64,000 nucleotides of DNA, from positions 186,001 to 250,000 of the forward strand of contig NZ_AYTB01000013.1 in the NCBI RefSeq assembly GCF_000505545.1. The letters are read 5' to 3'. The DNA is from Kurthia huakuii LAM0618. Its GTDB lineage: Bacteria; Bacillota; Bacilli; Bacillales_A; Planococcaceae. The stretch's first letter is position 1. The number at the start of each line of letters is the position of its first letter. Both the position numbers and the translations under genes were made by a program. Shown here piece after piece: positions 42,147 to 50,538 of the stretch. Under the pieces are notes generated by a model. The model saw only the letters and a program-made list of their open reading frames with translations. It was not told the origin of the DNA and made no database searches.

Positions 42147-42686
42147 TTGGATAAACGAGAAGTGGGCTCACGAATGCGCAAAAAAAGAAAAGAAAAAAAT
42201 ATGACACAAGTAGAGTTATCAAAGGCTTGTGGCATTTCCTTTAACTATTATTCTAGTATTGAAAACGGACGAAATTCACCTAGTTTAGATGTGCTAAATG
42301 GCATTGCTAAAAACTTGGGTGTATCGTTAGTTTACTTATTAAACGATAGAATTGATGAAATGGAACAGCGGGTAGCAGAAGAAGAAAATCGAATCAAAAC
42401 ACTTTTCAAGACAATTCCAGAGCCGCAGCGGAAACTGTCTGAAGGATTAATCACACAATCTGCACGACTTCGTATTTTACTCGATGATAACTGGAAAGAC
42501 ATTTTAGAAAATGGTGAGTATGAAAAGTTTTCGCAAAGTGAAAATCAAGTACCTTATGACCGAAAGAGGCCGATTGTAGAAAACTACGATAATCGCGATC
42601 GTACGTATCAATCCATCATGAAACAATTAACTGAACTTCTTCCACAAGAAATGAAATCTAAAAAGTCGAAGTTATTGGGCCGGTAA
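42147..42686 (+). CDS. XRE-HTH protein fused to a small-terminase-like C-terminus
   Basis: 179 aa. N-terminal HTH (GSRMRKKRKEKNMTQVELSKACGISFNYYSSIENGRNSP, residues 5-42), a middle helix, then RPIVENYDNRDRTYQSIMKQLTELLPQE, which matches the C-terminus of P27-type small terminases. So it probably recognises DNA with the HTH and recruits TerL. TTG 42147 (AAGGG 11 nt upstream) or GTG 42138 could start it. Confidence 0.72.
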   Translation: MDKREVGSRMRKKRKEKNMTQVELSKACGISFNYYSSIENGRNSPSLDVLNGIAKNLGVSLVYLLNDRIDEMEQRVAEEENRIKTLFKTIPEPQRKLSEGLITQSARLRILLDDNWKDILENGEYEKFSQSENQVPYDRKRPIVENYDNRDRTYQSIMKQLTELLPQEMKSKKSKLLGR

Positions 42687-42689
42687 CTG

Positions 42690-44372
42690 ATGCTGCAAAA
42701 TGATTATGTAGATAGCTACATACAAAAGTGGAAAGATGGAGCGATACTTTTAAATAAAAAGCGTGAGCAATTATTAACCTTAATTGAAACGATGATTCTA
42801 CCACGTGATGACTTGTATTATTTCAACGAAGAACAAATTAATAACTATATTGAATTTAGCCAAGTTTGGTATTTTGAATTAGATGAATGGGAAACGTTTA
42901 TAGCCCCGTTCATCTTTTTATTTTACGTGGAAGATGATGAACCGGTATTCGATGAATTTGTTATTAACATGGGCCGTGGTGGCGGTAAGAATGGTTTTAT
43001 TTCGACATTGGCCAACTATTTTATTAGTGAGCTACATGGCATTGATTATTATGACGTGTCCATTGTGGCCAACTCGGAAAAGCAGGCAAAACGTAGTTTC
43101 CAGGAATGTTATCGTGTCATTAATAAGAAAGACAATGAAGATTTATTAGAGGAATTTGAAGCGTATAAAAGTAGCATCACCGGATTAACAACGCAAAGTG
43201 TTTTTGAATACAAGACAAGTAATGCCAGCTCACAAGATGGTGGACGTGAGGGAGCAGTTATTTACGATGAATACCACGAAATGGAGACAACTGAAATTGT
43301 GGATGTCTTTTCTGGTGGTCTAGGTAAAGTCGATTGTGGTCGTCAATTCTTTATTGGTACAAAAGGTTTTGTACGTGAAGGTTATTTCGATATTAAATAT
43401 CGTGAGTGTGAAGATTTATTAAATGGCCATACACCATTTAGAGGATTGTTCCCCTATATCTGCGAACTAGATAGCATTGAAGAATTAGATAAACCAGAAG
43501 TATGGGCAAAGGCTAATCCGGCGTTACAGGAGCCATTAAACAAGCGAGGGAAGCGTTTATATACAAAAGTATATAAAGAATACGAGAAGTTGGCTAAACA
43601 ACCTTCTGGACGTTCTGCATTTGTTACGAAACGCATGAACTTCTTAGAGGATAATATGGAAAATTCGGTTGCAACCAAAGAAGAAATTACCGCAACGAAT
43701 CGCCCATTTTTTGAATTGGATCATGTCCCTATTGGTTCGCTCGATTTTGGGAGTGTCCGAGATTTTGCAGCATGTGGATTGCTCTTTAAAAAAGGTGAAG
43801 AATATACCTTTAAAACATTCTCTTTTGCCTGTAAGCAGTTCTGTGATGTCCATTATGGCTATTCCAACAGTGCCAGTGATATAGGTACTGAAAAACGCGC
43901 ACCGATCAAACAGTGGGAAAAACAAGGATTATTAAAAGTGGTAGACGAGCCATCGTTAAATCCTATGCATATTGTGAATTGGTTTATCGAGATGCGTGAA
44001 TTGTATGGTGTTCGAAAGATTGTAGCGGATAACTACAAATTAGATATTCTACGGCCATTGCTAGAAGAAGCCGGTTTTGAAGTGGAATGCATTAAGCGCC
44101 CTACCAGTATTCACCCATTAATGGCACCGCGAGTTGAAGATGGGTTTGCCAATCATAAATTTATTTTTGGAGACAATCCACTGATGCGCTGGTATACCAA
44201 CAACGTGTATGTAAAGGAAACGTCAAATGGTAAACAATTTTTGAAGAAAGAAGAAGTAAAACGAAAAACAGATGGATTCCAAGCATTTGTTTATGCGCTT
44301 TATCGTGCAAATGAATTAGATGAAATCAACATGGATTCAACGTTTGATGCATATAGCGACTTTTATGCATAG
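42690..44372 (+). CDS. terminase large subunit
   Basis: 560 aa packaging motor. Walker A GRGGGKN at 95-101, Walker B AVIYDEYHEM with DE at about 193, and a C-terminal RNase-H-like nuclease starting SLDFGSVRDFAACG (about 350), with further acids in KIVADNYKLD. Terminase_1/HK97-like. It starts 3 nt after the HTH protein. Confidence 0.93.
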   Translation: MLQNDYVDSYIQKWKDGAILLNKKREQLLTLIETMILPRDDLYYFNEEQINNYIEFSQVWYFELDEWETFIAPFIFLFYVEDDEPVFDEFVINMGRGGGKNGFISTLANYFISELHGIDYYDVSIVANSEKQAKRSFQECYRVINKKDNEDLLEEFEAYKSSITGLTTQSVFEYKTSNASSQDGGREGAVIYDEYHEMETTEIVDVFSGGLGKVDCGRQFFIGTKGFVREGYFDIKYRECEDLLNGHTPFRGLFPYICELDSIEELDKPEVWAKANPALQEPLNKRGKRLYTKVYKEYEKLAKQPSGRSAFVTKRMNFLEDNMENSVATKEEITATNRPFFELDHVPIGSLDFGSVRDFAACGLLFKKGEEYTFKTFSFACKQFCDVHYGYSNSASDIGTEKRAPIKQWEKQGLLKVVDEPSLNPMHIVNWFIEMRELYGVRKIVADNYKLDILRPLLEEAGFEVECIKRPTSIHPLMAPRVEDGFANHKFIFGDNPLMRWYTNNVYVKETSNGKQFLKKEEVKRKTDGFQAFVYALYRANELDEINMDSTFDAYSDFYA

Positions 44373-44379
44373 GAGGGAG

Positions 44380-45513
44380 GTGGATAATATCGGAGTCCTT
44401 GATTTTTTATTTAATCGGCACAAGGAATTAGGAGAAATGCTGGACTTAGAGTATGTCGTAGAAATTGAACAACGAACCTACCTCAAGGAATTAGCAGTTG
44501 AAACGTGTTCTAACTTTATTGCGCGATCTGTATCTCAAACGGAATTTAAACATATGCGAGGAAAAAAACGACTGCTAGATAGTGATTTGGATAGGATTTT
44601 TAATATACGCCCAAATACAGATGAAAGTGCATCTGATTTTTGGCAGACGGTTATCAATAAATTAATTCGAGAAAATGAAGTGCTCATTATTCCATACGAA
44701 AAACAATTATTGGTGGCGGATGGTTTTCATCGCATAGAACGCGCTCTATATCCAGATACATTCGAACAAGTTTGCATCAAAGATTTTACGTTTACGAATA
44801 AAAAATGGAATATGGATGAAGTTATTTACTTAACTTATAACAATGCCCATCTATCAAAATTTTTAGATGGATTAACCAATGATTATGCGGATTTATTCGG
44901 TGCACTTATTGATGCATCTAAACGTGGCTATCAAATTCGAGGGTCCTTTTCTTTCGATACCATCAATGACCCTAAAAATCTTGATAAACCGAAAGATGTT
45001 ATCAGGCGAACGTTAGATGTCGTTAACAAAAGTATGGTCGCTGTATTCCCCATTTTTAAAAATTCTACTTATACGGAGTATGCAGATGGTAGCAAATCTG
45101 GTCCAAGTATTGATGAATCTGAAAAGGTAAAACGTGCATTAATTGATAATGTGGCTAATATCTTGGGTATTCCCGTTAATCTGATTCATGGTGATGTAGC
45201 CGAATTAGAAGATGCGATGAAAGCCTATGTGAAGTTTTGTTTAGGACCACTTTTAAAGAAGGTTGAAGATGAATTGAATGCAAAAATCAAGCTAGGAAAA
45301 GATGAAAAAATCCAGCTGCGTGGAATTGCTATTCATGATGTCATTCAAAATTCAGAAGCTGTAGATAAATTGATTGCGTCCGGTGCTTTCAGTCGAAATG
45401 ATGTGCGAGAATTATTTGGCATTGATCGTGTTGATGACCCAGAGTTAGATGTTTATGTGCTTACGAAAAACTATGAAAAAGTAGATACAGCAAAGGGAGG
45501 TGAAAGTGAATGA
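44380..45513 (+). CDS. portal protein, HK97 family
   Basis: About 378 aa. EQRTYLKELAVETCSNFIARSVSQTEF (N-terminal helix seen in HK97-like portals), VINKLIRENEVLIIP, and IPVNLIHGDVAELEDAMKAYVKFCLGPLLKKVEDELN near the C-terminus are typical. It forms the ring for DNA entry. Start: GTG 44380 has AGGAGG only 3 nt away, while an ATC at 44389 has GGGAGG at 8 nt; either is possible. It overlaps the protease gene by 4 bp. Confidence 0.87.
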   Translation: MDNIGVLDFLFNRHKELGEMLDLEYVVEIEQRTYLKELAVETCSNFIARSVSQTEFKHMRGKKRLLDSDLDRIFNIRPNTDESASDFWQTVINKLIRENEVLIIPYEKQLLVADGFHRIERALYPDTFEQVCIKDFTFTNKKWNMDEVIYLTYNNAHLSKFLDGLTNDYADLFGALIDASKRGYQIRGSFSFDTINDPKNLDKPKDVIRRTLDVVNKSMVAVFPIFKNSTYTEYADGSKSGPSIDESEKVKRALIDNVANILGIPVNLIHGDVAELEDAMKAYVKFCLGPLLKKVEDELNAKIKLGKDEKIQLRGIAIHDVIQNSEAVDKLIASGAFSRNDVRELFGIDRVDDPELDVYVLTKNYEKVDTAKGGESE

Positions 45514-46229
45514 AATTAGAAGTAATGGGTGCCATCATTTCGAATGATGATAAATGGATTTATGATTGGTTAGATATGGATAGCACATCACCAAAGGATA
45601 TTGTCAATTCGTTACCTTCAACAAATGAAGATCTAGACGTTATTATTAATTCTGGTGGCGGTGACGTATATGCTGGTAGCGAAATTTATACAGCATTAAA
45701 AGAATATCCTGGTAAGGTAAATATTAAAATTGTGGGGATTGCAGCATCTGCAGCATCTGTTATTGCGATGGCCGGTCATGTAACAATCAGCCCTACAGCA
45801 CAAATTATGATTCACAATGTATCGAGCTTTGTAGCTGGTGACAATCGTGCAATGCAACATGAAGCTGATGTATTAAAGGGATTCAATGAATCAATTGCGA
45901 GCGCTTATGTAGATAAAACAAATCAGCCGTTAGACGATATTTTAGAATTAATGAATAAAGAAACATGGCTTACGGCTCAACAAGCTGTTGAACTAGGATT
46001 TGCAGATGAAGTAATGTTTTCTGAGAATGCGCCAAAACTTGTTGCAACAACAGGCGGTGGTCTATCACCAGAAGTCATCAACCGTATGAAAACAATCATG
46101 AATAAAGAACCTGTTGTAAATGTGAATGTAGACATGGATGAAATCGTAAATAAAGTAATCGAAAAAATGAATACACAAAACGAGCCACCAAAACCTCAAA
46201 ATACAGGATTTGGACGGTTCGTTTTTTAA
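45510..46229 (+). CDS. ClpP-like head maturation protease
   Basis: 239 aa. INSGGGDVYAGSEIYTAL, then the catalytic Ser in GIAASAASVIAMAG (about residue 86) and His in MIHNVSSFVAGD (about 111) of an S14-type protease. It trims the capsid or the N-terminal delta region of the capsid protein (MCP). The C-terminal part is polar. ATGA overlap with the portal. Confidence 0.92.
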   Translation: MKLEVMGAIISNDDKWIYDWLDMDSTSPKDIVNSLPSTNEDLDVIINSGGGDVYAGSEIYTALKEYPGKVNIKIVGIAASAASVIAMAGHVTISPTAQIMIHNVSSFVAGDNRAMQHEADVLKGFNESIASAYVDKTNQPLDDILELMNKETWLTAQQAVELGFADEVMFSENAPKLVATTGGGLSPEVINRMKTIMNKEPVVNVNVDMDEIVNKVIEKMNTQNEPPKPQNTGFGRFVF

Positions 46230-46250
46230 TTTAACTAGGAGGTCATATAC

Positions 46251-47360
46251 ATGACAATTAATTTAACAGATGATTTTAAAACAGCACGCCAAAACTTCTT
46301 AAATGCCGTACAAAACGGTGAATCAGAAGAAAAACAAGGCGAATTATATGCTGAAATGATTAATGAATTATTTGAAGAAACAAAAAAACAAGCGCGCGAT
46401 GAAGCTGAAAAATTTGCTGCCAAAACACCGGCTGAATTAAAAATGACTGCACAGGAGCGCAAATTTTTCAATGCGATTAATACGGAAGTAGGCTACAAAG
46501 AAGAAACGCTTTTACCAGAAGAAACAATTGACCGCATCTTTGAAGATTTAACAACGGCCCATCCGTTATTAGCTGAAATTGGTTTAAAGAATGCCGGCCT
46601 ACGCTTAAAGTTCTTGAAATCAGAAACCTCTGGTGCAGCAGTATGGGGTAAAATCTTTGGGGATATTAAAGGTCAATTAGATGCAACATTCAACGATGAA
46701 GTAGCAATCCAACATAAATTAACAGCATTTGTTGTCGTACCAAAAGACTTAACAGATTTTGGTCCAGCGTGGGTGGCCGCATTTGTATCAGCTCAAATTG
46801 ATGAAGCATTTGCTGTGGCGCTTGAAGCAGTGTTTCTTGCCGGTGATGGAAACGATAAGCCGGTGGGGTTAAACCGCCAAGTACAAGAAGGTGTTTCTAT
46901 TGTAGGTGGTGTTTATCCTGAAAAAACAGCCCAAGGCGAATTAACATTTACAGACTCTAAAACAACTGTTAAAGAATTAACATCGGTGTATAAGCACCAT
47001 TCAACAGATGAAAAAGGAAAAGCCGTATTAGTAGATGGCTTAGTTGTAATGGTAGTTAATCCAGCAGATGCATGGGATGTAAAAGCGCAATATACATCAC
47101 TAAATGCAAATGGCGTGTATGTAACAGCACTACCTTTCAACTTGAAAATTATTGAATCTGTTGCGCAAAAAACAGGTACGGTATTAACATTTGTAAAAGG
47201 TCGTTACGATGCTTATGTTGGTGGCGGGATTACACTTCGTAAATATGATCAAACATTGGCTATTGAAGATTTAGATTTATACACAGCAAAACAATTTGCA
47301 TATGGTAAAGCGAAAGATGATAAGGCTGCGGCGACTTGGACACTTGCAATTCCCAGCTAA
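46251..47360 (+). CDS. major capsid protein, HK97 fold (short form)
   Basis: 369 aa. A charged helical N-terminus (about 1-85) serves as the scaffold-like delta region, then LPEETIDRIFEDLTTAHPLLAEIGLKN and the HK97 core (VPKDLTDFGPAWVAAFVSAQIDEAFAVALEAVFLAGDG, GRYDAYVGGGITLRKYD). TAGGAGG precedes the ATG. The gene ends ATT CCC AGC TAA; see the long form for the +1 extension. Confidence 0.92.
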   Translation: MTINLTDDFKTARQNFLNAVQNGESEEKQGELYAEMINELFEETKKQARDEAEKFAAKTPAELKMTAQERKFFNAINTEVGYKEETLLPEETIDRIFEDLTTAHPLLAEIGLKNAGLRLKFLKSETSGAAVWGKIFGDIKGQLDATFNDEVAIQHKLTAFVVVPKDLTDFGPAWVAAFVSAQIDEAFAVALEAVFLAGDGNDKPVGLNRQVQEGVSIVGGVYPEKTAQGELTFTDSKTTVKELTSVYKHHSTDEKGKAVLVDGLVVMVVNPADAWDVKAQYTSLNANGVYVTALPFNLKIIESVAQKTGTVLTFVKGRYDAYVGGGITLRKYDQTLAIEDLDLYTAKQFAYGKAKDDKAAATWTLAIPS

Positions 47361-47430
47361 TGCCGGCTCATTAAACGTGTCGGCTAGCCCGAATGCTAAA
47401 AGTGCCAATATTTCATGGGAGGTTAAGTAA
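46251..47430 (+). CDS. major capsid protein, proposed +1 frameshift long form
   Basis: If the ribosome slips +1 on CCC-A at 47352-47355, reading continues for about 24 codons: P-A-N-A-G then SLNVSASPNAKSANISWEV, up to TAA at 47428. This tail is the first half of an Ig/FN3-like domain and has no start of its own. The same hexamer CCCAGC and a related tail are found at the end of the major tail gene. Confidence 0.65.
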
Positions 47431-47849
47431 TGGCTACGATTAAAAATAATGGCGTTGTGGTGTCGACAGATGCTACATCGCCTTTTAGTTTGCAAAATTT
47501 AACACCGAATACAGCATACACTGTGGAAGTCGAGGACAACGGGGCTAAGGGTTCCGTTAAATTCACGACAACGGATATTGTGCCCGGTGCGCCAACTGTT
47601 ACGGCTACAGCAAAAGTTGGCGCTATTGACTTCACAATTGTAGACGGTACAAATGATGGTACAGCAATCACTGGTTATACAGTGCATTACACAGAAGGCA
47701 CAACACCTAAAACGCAAGATACCACATCTAAAACAGGTACTATTACAGGTTTAACAGCAGATACCGAATATACGATTCAAGCCACTGCTAAAAATGGTAA
47801 GGGTGAGTCATCAAAATCTGCTGCAGTTAAAGCGACTCCTACTGCATAA
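47430..47849 (+). CDS. FN3-domain protein, possible capsid decoration
   Basis: 139 aa. It has GGGAGG 7 nt before the ATG, which overlaps the stop of the capsid extension (TAATG). The first 48 residues (TIKNNGVVVSTDATSPFSLQNLTPNTAYTVEV) are the second half of an FN3 domain whose first half is encoded in the frame-shifted capsid tail. A complete FN3 domain follows (PGAPTVTATAKVGAIDFTIV ... ITGLTADTEYTIQATAKNGKGES). It lies in the same frame as the capsid gene. Confidence 0.82.
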   Translation: MATIKNNGVVVSTDATSPFSLQNLTPNTAYTVEVEDNGAKGSVKFTTTDIVPGAPTVTATAKVGAIDFTIVDGTNDGTAITGYTVHYTEGTTPKTQDTTSKTGTITGLTADTEYTIQATAKNGKGESSKSAAVKATPTA

Positions 47850-47861
47850 AGGAGTGATTAG

Positions 47862-48146
47862 ATGGACGAATTACTAAAGGCATTTAAAAAACGCATGAAA
47901 ATCTTCCACACGGCAGAGGATGAAACATTACTAGCCATTATTTCTGCATCTGTAGAGGATTTAAAAGTAAAATGCGGTCAATTCGACATAGCATCGCATG
48001 AACGTGCTAGAGAGCTTGTTATGGAGCGCTCACGCTATGTGTATAACGATAAGCTCGAAGAATTTGACACTAATTTTTTATCTCAAATTCAGTCGCTACA
48101 ATTTGAACTTTATGAGGTGATTGAAGATGGCACGACAACTTACTAG
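47862..48146 (+). CDS. head-tail connector (gp6-like)
   Basis: 94 aa, helical. LLKAFKKRMKIFHTAEDETLLAIISASVEDLKVKCG and ELVMERSRYVYNDKLEEFDTNF fit gp6/gp15-like adaptor proteins that sit beneath the portal. AAGGAGTGA precedes the ATG. Confidence 0.85.
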   Translation: MDELLKAFKKRMKIFHTAEDETLLAIISASVEDLKVKCGQFDIASHERARELVMERSRYVYNDKLEEFDTNFLSQIQSLQFELYEVIEDGTTTY

Positions 48147-48474
48147 CGGTGATTTACGGACACCTATCACGTTCTTTAGTTATGAGCCTGTACCAGGTTT
48201 CAATCCGGGAGAACAAGAAAAGGAAACGTTACATTATTGTTTTTGTGAAATCTATGCATCCAGTCAAAAGGATTTAGAAATCTTAAAAACGGTGCATGCA
48301 AAAGAATCAATCACGATTAATATCCGAGATCCACTGATGGATTATATTCCAGACCGTAAACATTTTGCAGAGATTGGCCATTATCGTTATATCGGCAAGG
48401 TTTGGAATATCGTTGAAGTAAGGCCAGATGCACAATCACTAGGGTTTATTAACATCGTATTGGCGGTGGTTTAA
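48127..48474 (+). CDS. head closure protein (SPP1 gp16-like)
   Basis: 115 aa, beta-rich: LRTPITFFSYEPVPGFNPGE ... YCFCEIYASSQKDLEIL ... IGKVWNIVEVRPDAQSLGFINIVL. Start ATG 48127 with GAGGTGA; it overlaps the connector gene by 20 bp. Confidence 0.85.
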   Translation: MARQLTSGDLRTPITFFSYEPVPGFNPGEQEKETLHYCFCEIYASSQKDLEILKTVHAKESITINIRDPLMDYIPDRKHFAEIGHYRYIGKVWNIVEVRPDAQSLGFINIVLAVV

Positions 48475-48890
48475 TGAGTGTAGAATTTCATGGTTTAGCA
48501 GAAATCCAACAGCGTTTAAAACAAATGATGACTGAAAAAGAGTTTAAAAAGCTAACAGATACAGCTGTATCTGCCGGTGCAACCGTATTGAAGAAAGAAG
48601 TTACTAGGCGTTTATCAAGTAACTTAGGTGATTATTCAATTGGTGCAACTGTTGAAGAGACTGTGATGAGCAAGCCAAAATCAAAACGCGGTGCGCGGAC
48701 TGTGCAGATTGGTTGGAATGGTCCGTTAGAGCGTTATCGTATTATCCATTTGAATGAGAATGGATATAAGCGTGATGGGAAGTTTTACGGTCCACAATTA
48801 GGTGGTTACAAGCAAATCGCAAAAGCTATGGAAACTAAAAAACAGGAAGTATTTGATGCAATGCGAAGGGAGATGGCGAAACGTCTATGA
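48474..48890 (+). CDS. tail component, HK97 gp10 family
   Basis: 138 aa: EFHGLAEIQQRLKQMMTEKEFKKLTDTAVSAGATVLKKEV ... VQIGWNGPLERYRIIHLNENGYKRDGKFYGPQLGGYKQIAKAM. Typical tail-terminator neighbour. It shares one base with the previous stop (TAATG). Confidence 0.88.
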   Translation: MSVEFHGLAEIQQRLKQMMTEKEFKKLTDTAVSAGATVLKKEVTRRLSSNLGDYSIGATVEETVMSKPKSKRGARTVQIGWNGPLERYRIIHLNENGYKRDGKFYGPQLGGYKQIAKAMETKKQEVFDAMRREMAKRL

Positions 48891-49279
48891 GGGATTTGAT
48901 GATGGAAATTAATAATGCGTTACGTGAGAATACGCTCATTGCAGAAAGTTGTGGTGACCGAATTAAACCTTACGAATACGCAGAAACAGGCGATTTATTC
49001 AGTCCATTTATTATTATTACACCGTCACAGCCAAGCAAACCAAGTAGCTATGGCAGTAACATCAACCATAGTGAAAGCTACTACTACCAGATTAATGTGG
49101 AAGCAACAAGCCGAGGAGTCCGGGACTCTTTAGCATATGAAGTACGAAAAGTTATGAGGACACTTGGATTTGAACAACAAGCCGGTGGACTGGACACATA
49201 TTTTAAGGAAACAAAGCGCTACGTAAACACACGTTTATATAGCGCTATTTTATTTAATCAAAAGGAGGAAAATGAATGA
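48887..49279 (+). CDS. tail completion/terminator protein (DUF3168-like)
   Basis: 130 aa: MEINNALRENTLIAESCGDRIKPYEYAETGDLFSPFIIITPSQP ... YYYQINVEATSRGVRDSLAYEVRKVMRTLGF. Its place between gp10-like and major tail genes supports it. ATGA overlaps on both sides. Confidence 0.83.
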   Translation: MRDLMMEINNALRENTLIAESCGDRIKPYEYAETGDLFSPFIIITPSQPSKPSSYGSNINHSESYYYQINVEATSRGVRDSLAYEVRKVMRTLGFEQQAGGLDTYFKETKRYVNTRLYSAILFNQKEENE

Positions 49280-49854
49280 ACGCAGTAGGATTTGAAAAAG
49301 CAGAAATTGCGGTATTAGATGAAAACTTTAAAACAACAGATGAAAAGATTTTCACACTTGAAGGTAAGACGGATAAAGGGGCAACACGTTCATTTAGTGT
49401 AGAAGGTTTAACTGCTGAAGCTGTGAAGCAATTTGGTTCGAATATTCCATATCGTACAGCAAAACGTGGTATCGGGGACTTATCAGCTACATTATCAGCA
49501 ATCGATGTGCCGTTAGATTTAGAAATGACAATCTTGGGTATCGCAAAATCTTTAGAAGGTTTTTATGAAGGTGGCGATGATACAGAAGCACCTTACACAG
49601 CAGTTATCTTTTATGACAAAACACCGCAAGGCGAACCATATGCGATTGCACTTTACCGTGGATCATGGTCACGAAACTCACTCGAAGGTGAAACGCTTGA
49701 AGGTGAAAACAAAGAATTGCCAGAGGAAGAATACACAATGTCGTGTGTTGTTGGCGATGATAAAAAAGGTTACGGAATTGCAGTAGGCGCAGAACAAGTG
49801 GCAGCACTACGCGCAAAAGCATTTCCGAATGCTACCCCCAGCGAAGGCGCTTAA
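49276..49854 (+). CDS. major tail protein (phi13 type, short form)
   Basis: 192 aa: FEKAEIAVLDENFKTTDEKIFTLEGKTDKGATRSFSVEGL ... GGDDTEAPYTAVIFYDKTPQGEPYAIALYRGSWSRNSLEGETLEG ... YTMSCVV. Builds the tail tube. GGAGGAAAATGA precedes the ATG. The end reads ACC CCC AGC GAA GGC GCT TAA; see the long form. Confidence 0.9.
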   Translation: MNAVGFEKAEIAVLDENFKTTDEKIFTLEGKTDKGATRSFSVEGLTAEAVKQFGSNIPYRTAKRGIGDLSATLSAIDVPLDLEMTILGIAKSLEGFYEGGDDTEAPYTAVIFYDKTPQGEPYAIALYRGSWSRNSLEGETLEGENKELPEEEYTMSCVVGDDKKGYGIAVGAEQVAALRAKAFPNATPSEGA

Positions 49855-49903
49855 TGTAGGCGCTACGCCAGAGGCAAAGCAAGCTACGATTACGTGGCAA
49901 TAA
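49276..49903 (+). CDS. major tail protein, proposed +1 frameshift long form
   Basis: Slipping +1 on CCC-A at 49837-49840 gives P-A-K then ALNVGATPEAKQATITWQ up to TAA at 49901. This tail matches the capsid extension at L-N-V-x-A-x-P-x-A-K-x-A-x-I-x-W. It stops right after the first FN3-like strand pair and lacks the second half. Confidence 0.62.
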
Positions 49904-49921
49904 TTAAATGAAAACTCAATG

Positions 49922-49950
49922 AAGCACTCCGTTTTGGGGTGCTTTTTTAT
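49922..49950 (+). terminator. terminator-like hairpin behind the major tail gene
   Basis: AAGCACTCC-gtttt-GGGGTGCTT followed by TTTTAT. Probably partial, lowering transcription into the tail chaperone genes. Confidence 0.75.
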
Positions 49951-49979
49951 TTATCTAAAACATACTGGAGGGCTATTAC

Positions 49980-50348
49980 ATGGCTTTATATGAATTAAAA
50001 TTGATGAAGAGAAAAGAAATTGTGGACGGTAAAGAACAATTTGAATATGAAACACGTAAGTTAGATTTTGTATCGATTAAAACAACACGCGATGCGCTAA
50101 AAGTAAAAGCAGAATTAGAAAAAATGGCGAATGAAAAAGAGCCAGATGAAGTGGCAATTTTAGATAAACAAATCGAATTTGTTGCAGACATTTTTAAAGT
50201 GACATCGGATGATATTTGGGAAGGCCTGGATGCATCGACTGGCGCATTAACAATCAAAAACATTTTTGAAAAAATCTTAGGTGTCGAAGAACTAGAAAAA
50301 GACGAAGAAAAAAAAATGGCGAAAATGATGAAATACATGCAGAAGTAA
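49980..50348 (+). CDS. tail assembly chaperone (G)
   Basis: 122 aa, LMKRKEIVDGKEQFEYETRKLDFVSIKTTRDALKVKAELEKM ... VTSDDIWEGLDASTGALTIKNIFEKILG. The 3' end carries an A9 run (50308-50316) within GAAGAAAAAAAAATG, the slippery site for a -1 shift. Confidence 0.87.
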   Translation: MALYELKLMKRKEIVDGKEQFEYETRKLDFVSIKTTRDALKVKAELEKMANEKEPDEVAILDKQIEFVADIFKVTSDDIWEGLDASTGALTIKNIFEKILGVEELEKDEEKKMAKMMKYMQK

Positions 50349-50527
50349 CGTATGAAGCATCGTTAGAAACTATTGATAAATTGTATAAATCATTTATGGA
50401 AAACGGCATGGCTTATCAAGATATAGCAAATGCCGATTTCTTTCATTTAGTCGAACTTTTCAACAAAGAAAAGAAGGAAGAAAAAAAGGTCGGCAGTATG
50501 TATGAAGCCTTAAAAGGATTTATGTAA
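49980..50527 (+). CDS. tail assembly chaperone, -1 frameshift product (GT)
   Basis: A -1 slip on A-AAA-AAA (50309-50315) joins the G frame to a second frame: NGENDEIHAEVTYEASLETI, then KLYKSFMENGMAYQDIANADFFHLVELFNKE, ending TAA at 50525. The second frame has no ribosome site of its own. G/GT frameshifting is the rule in lambda-like and many Gram-positive siphophages. Confidence 0.85.
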
Positions 50528-50538
50528 GGAGGTGCATT

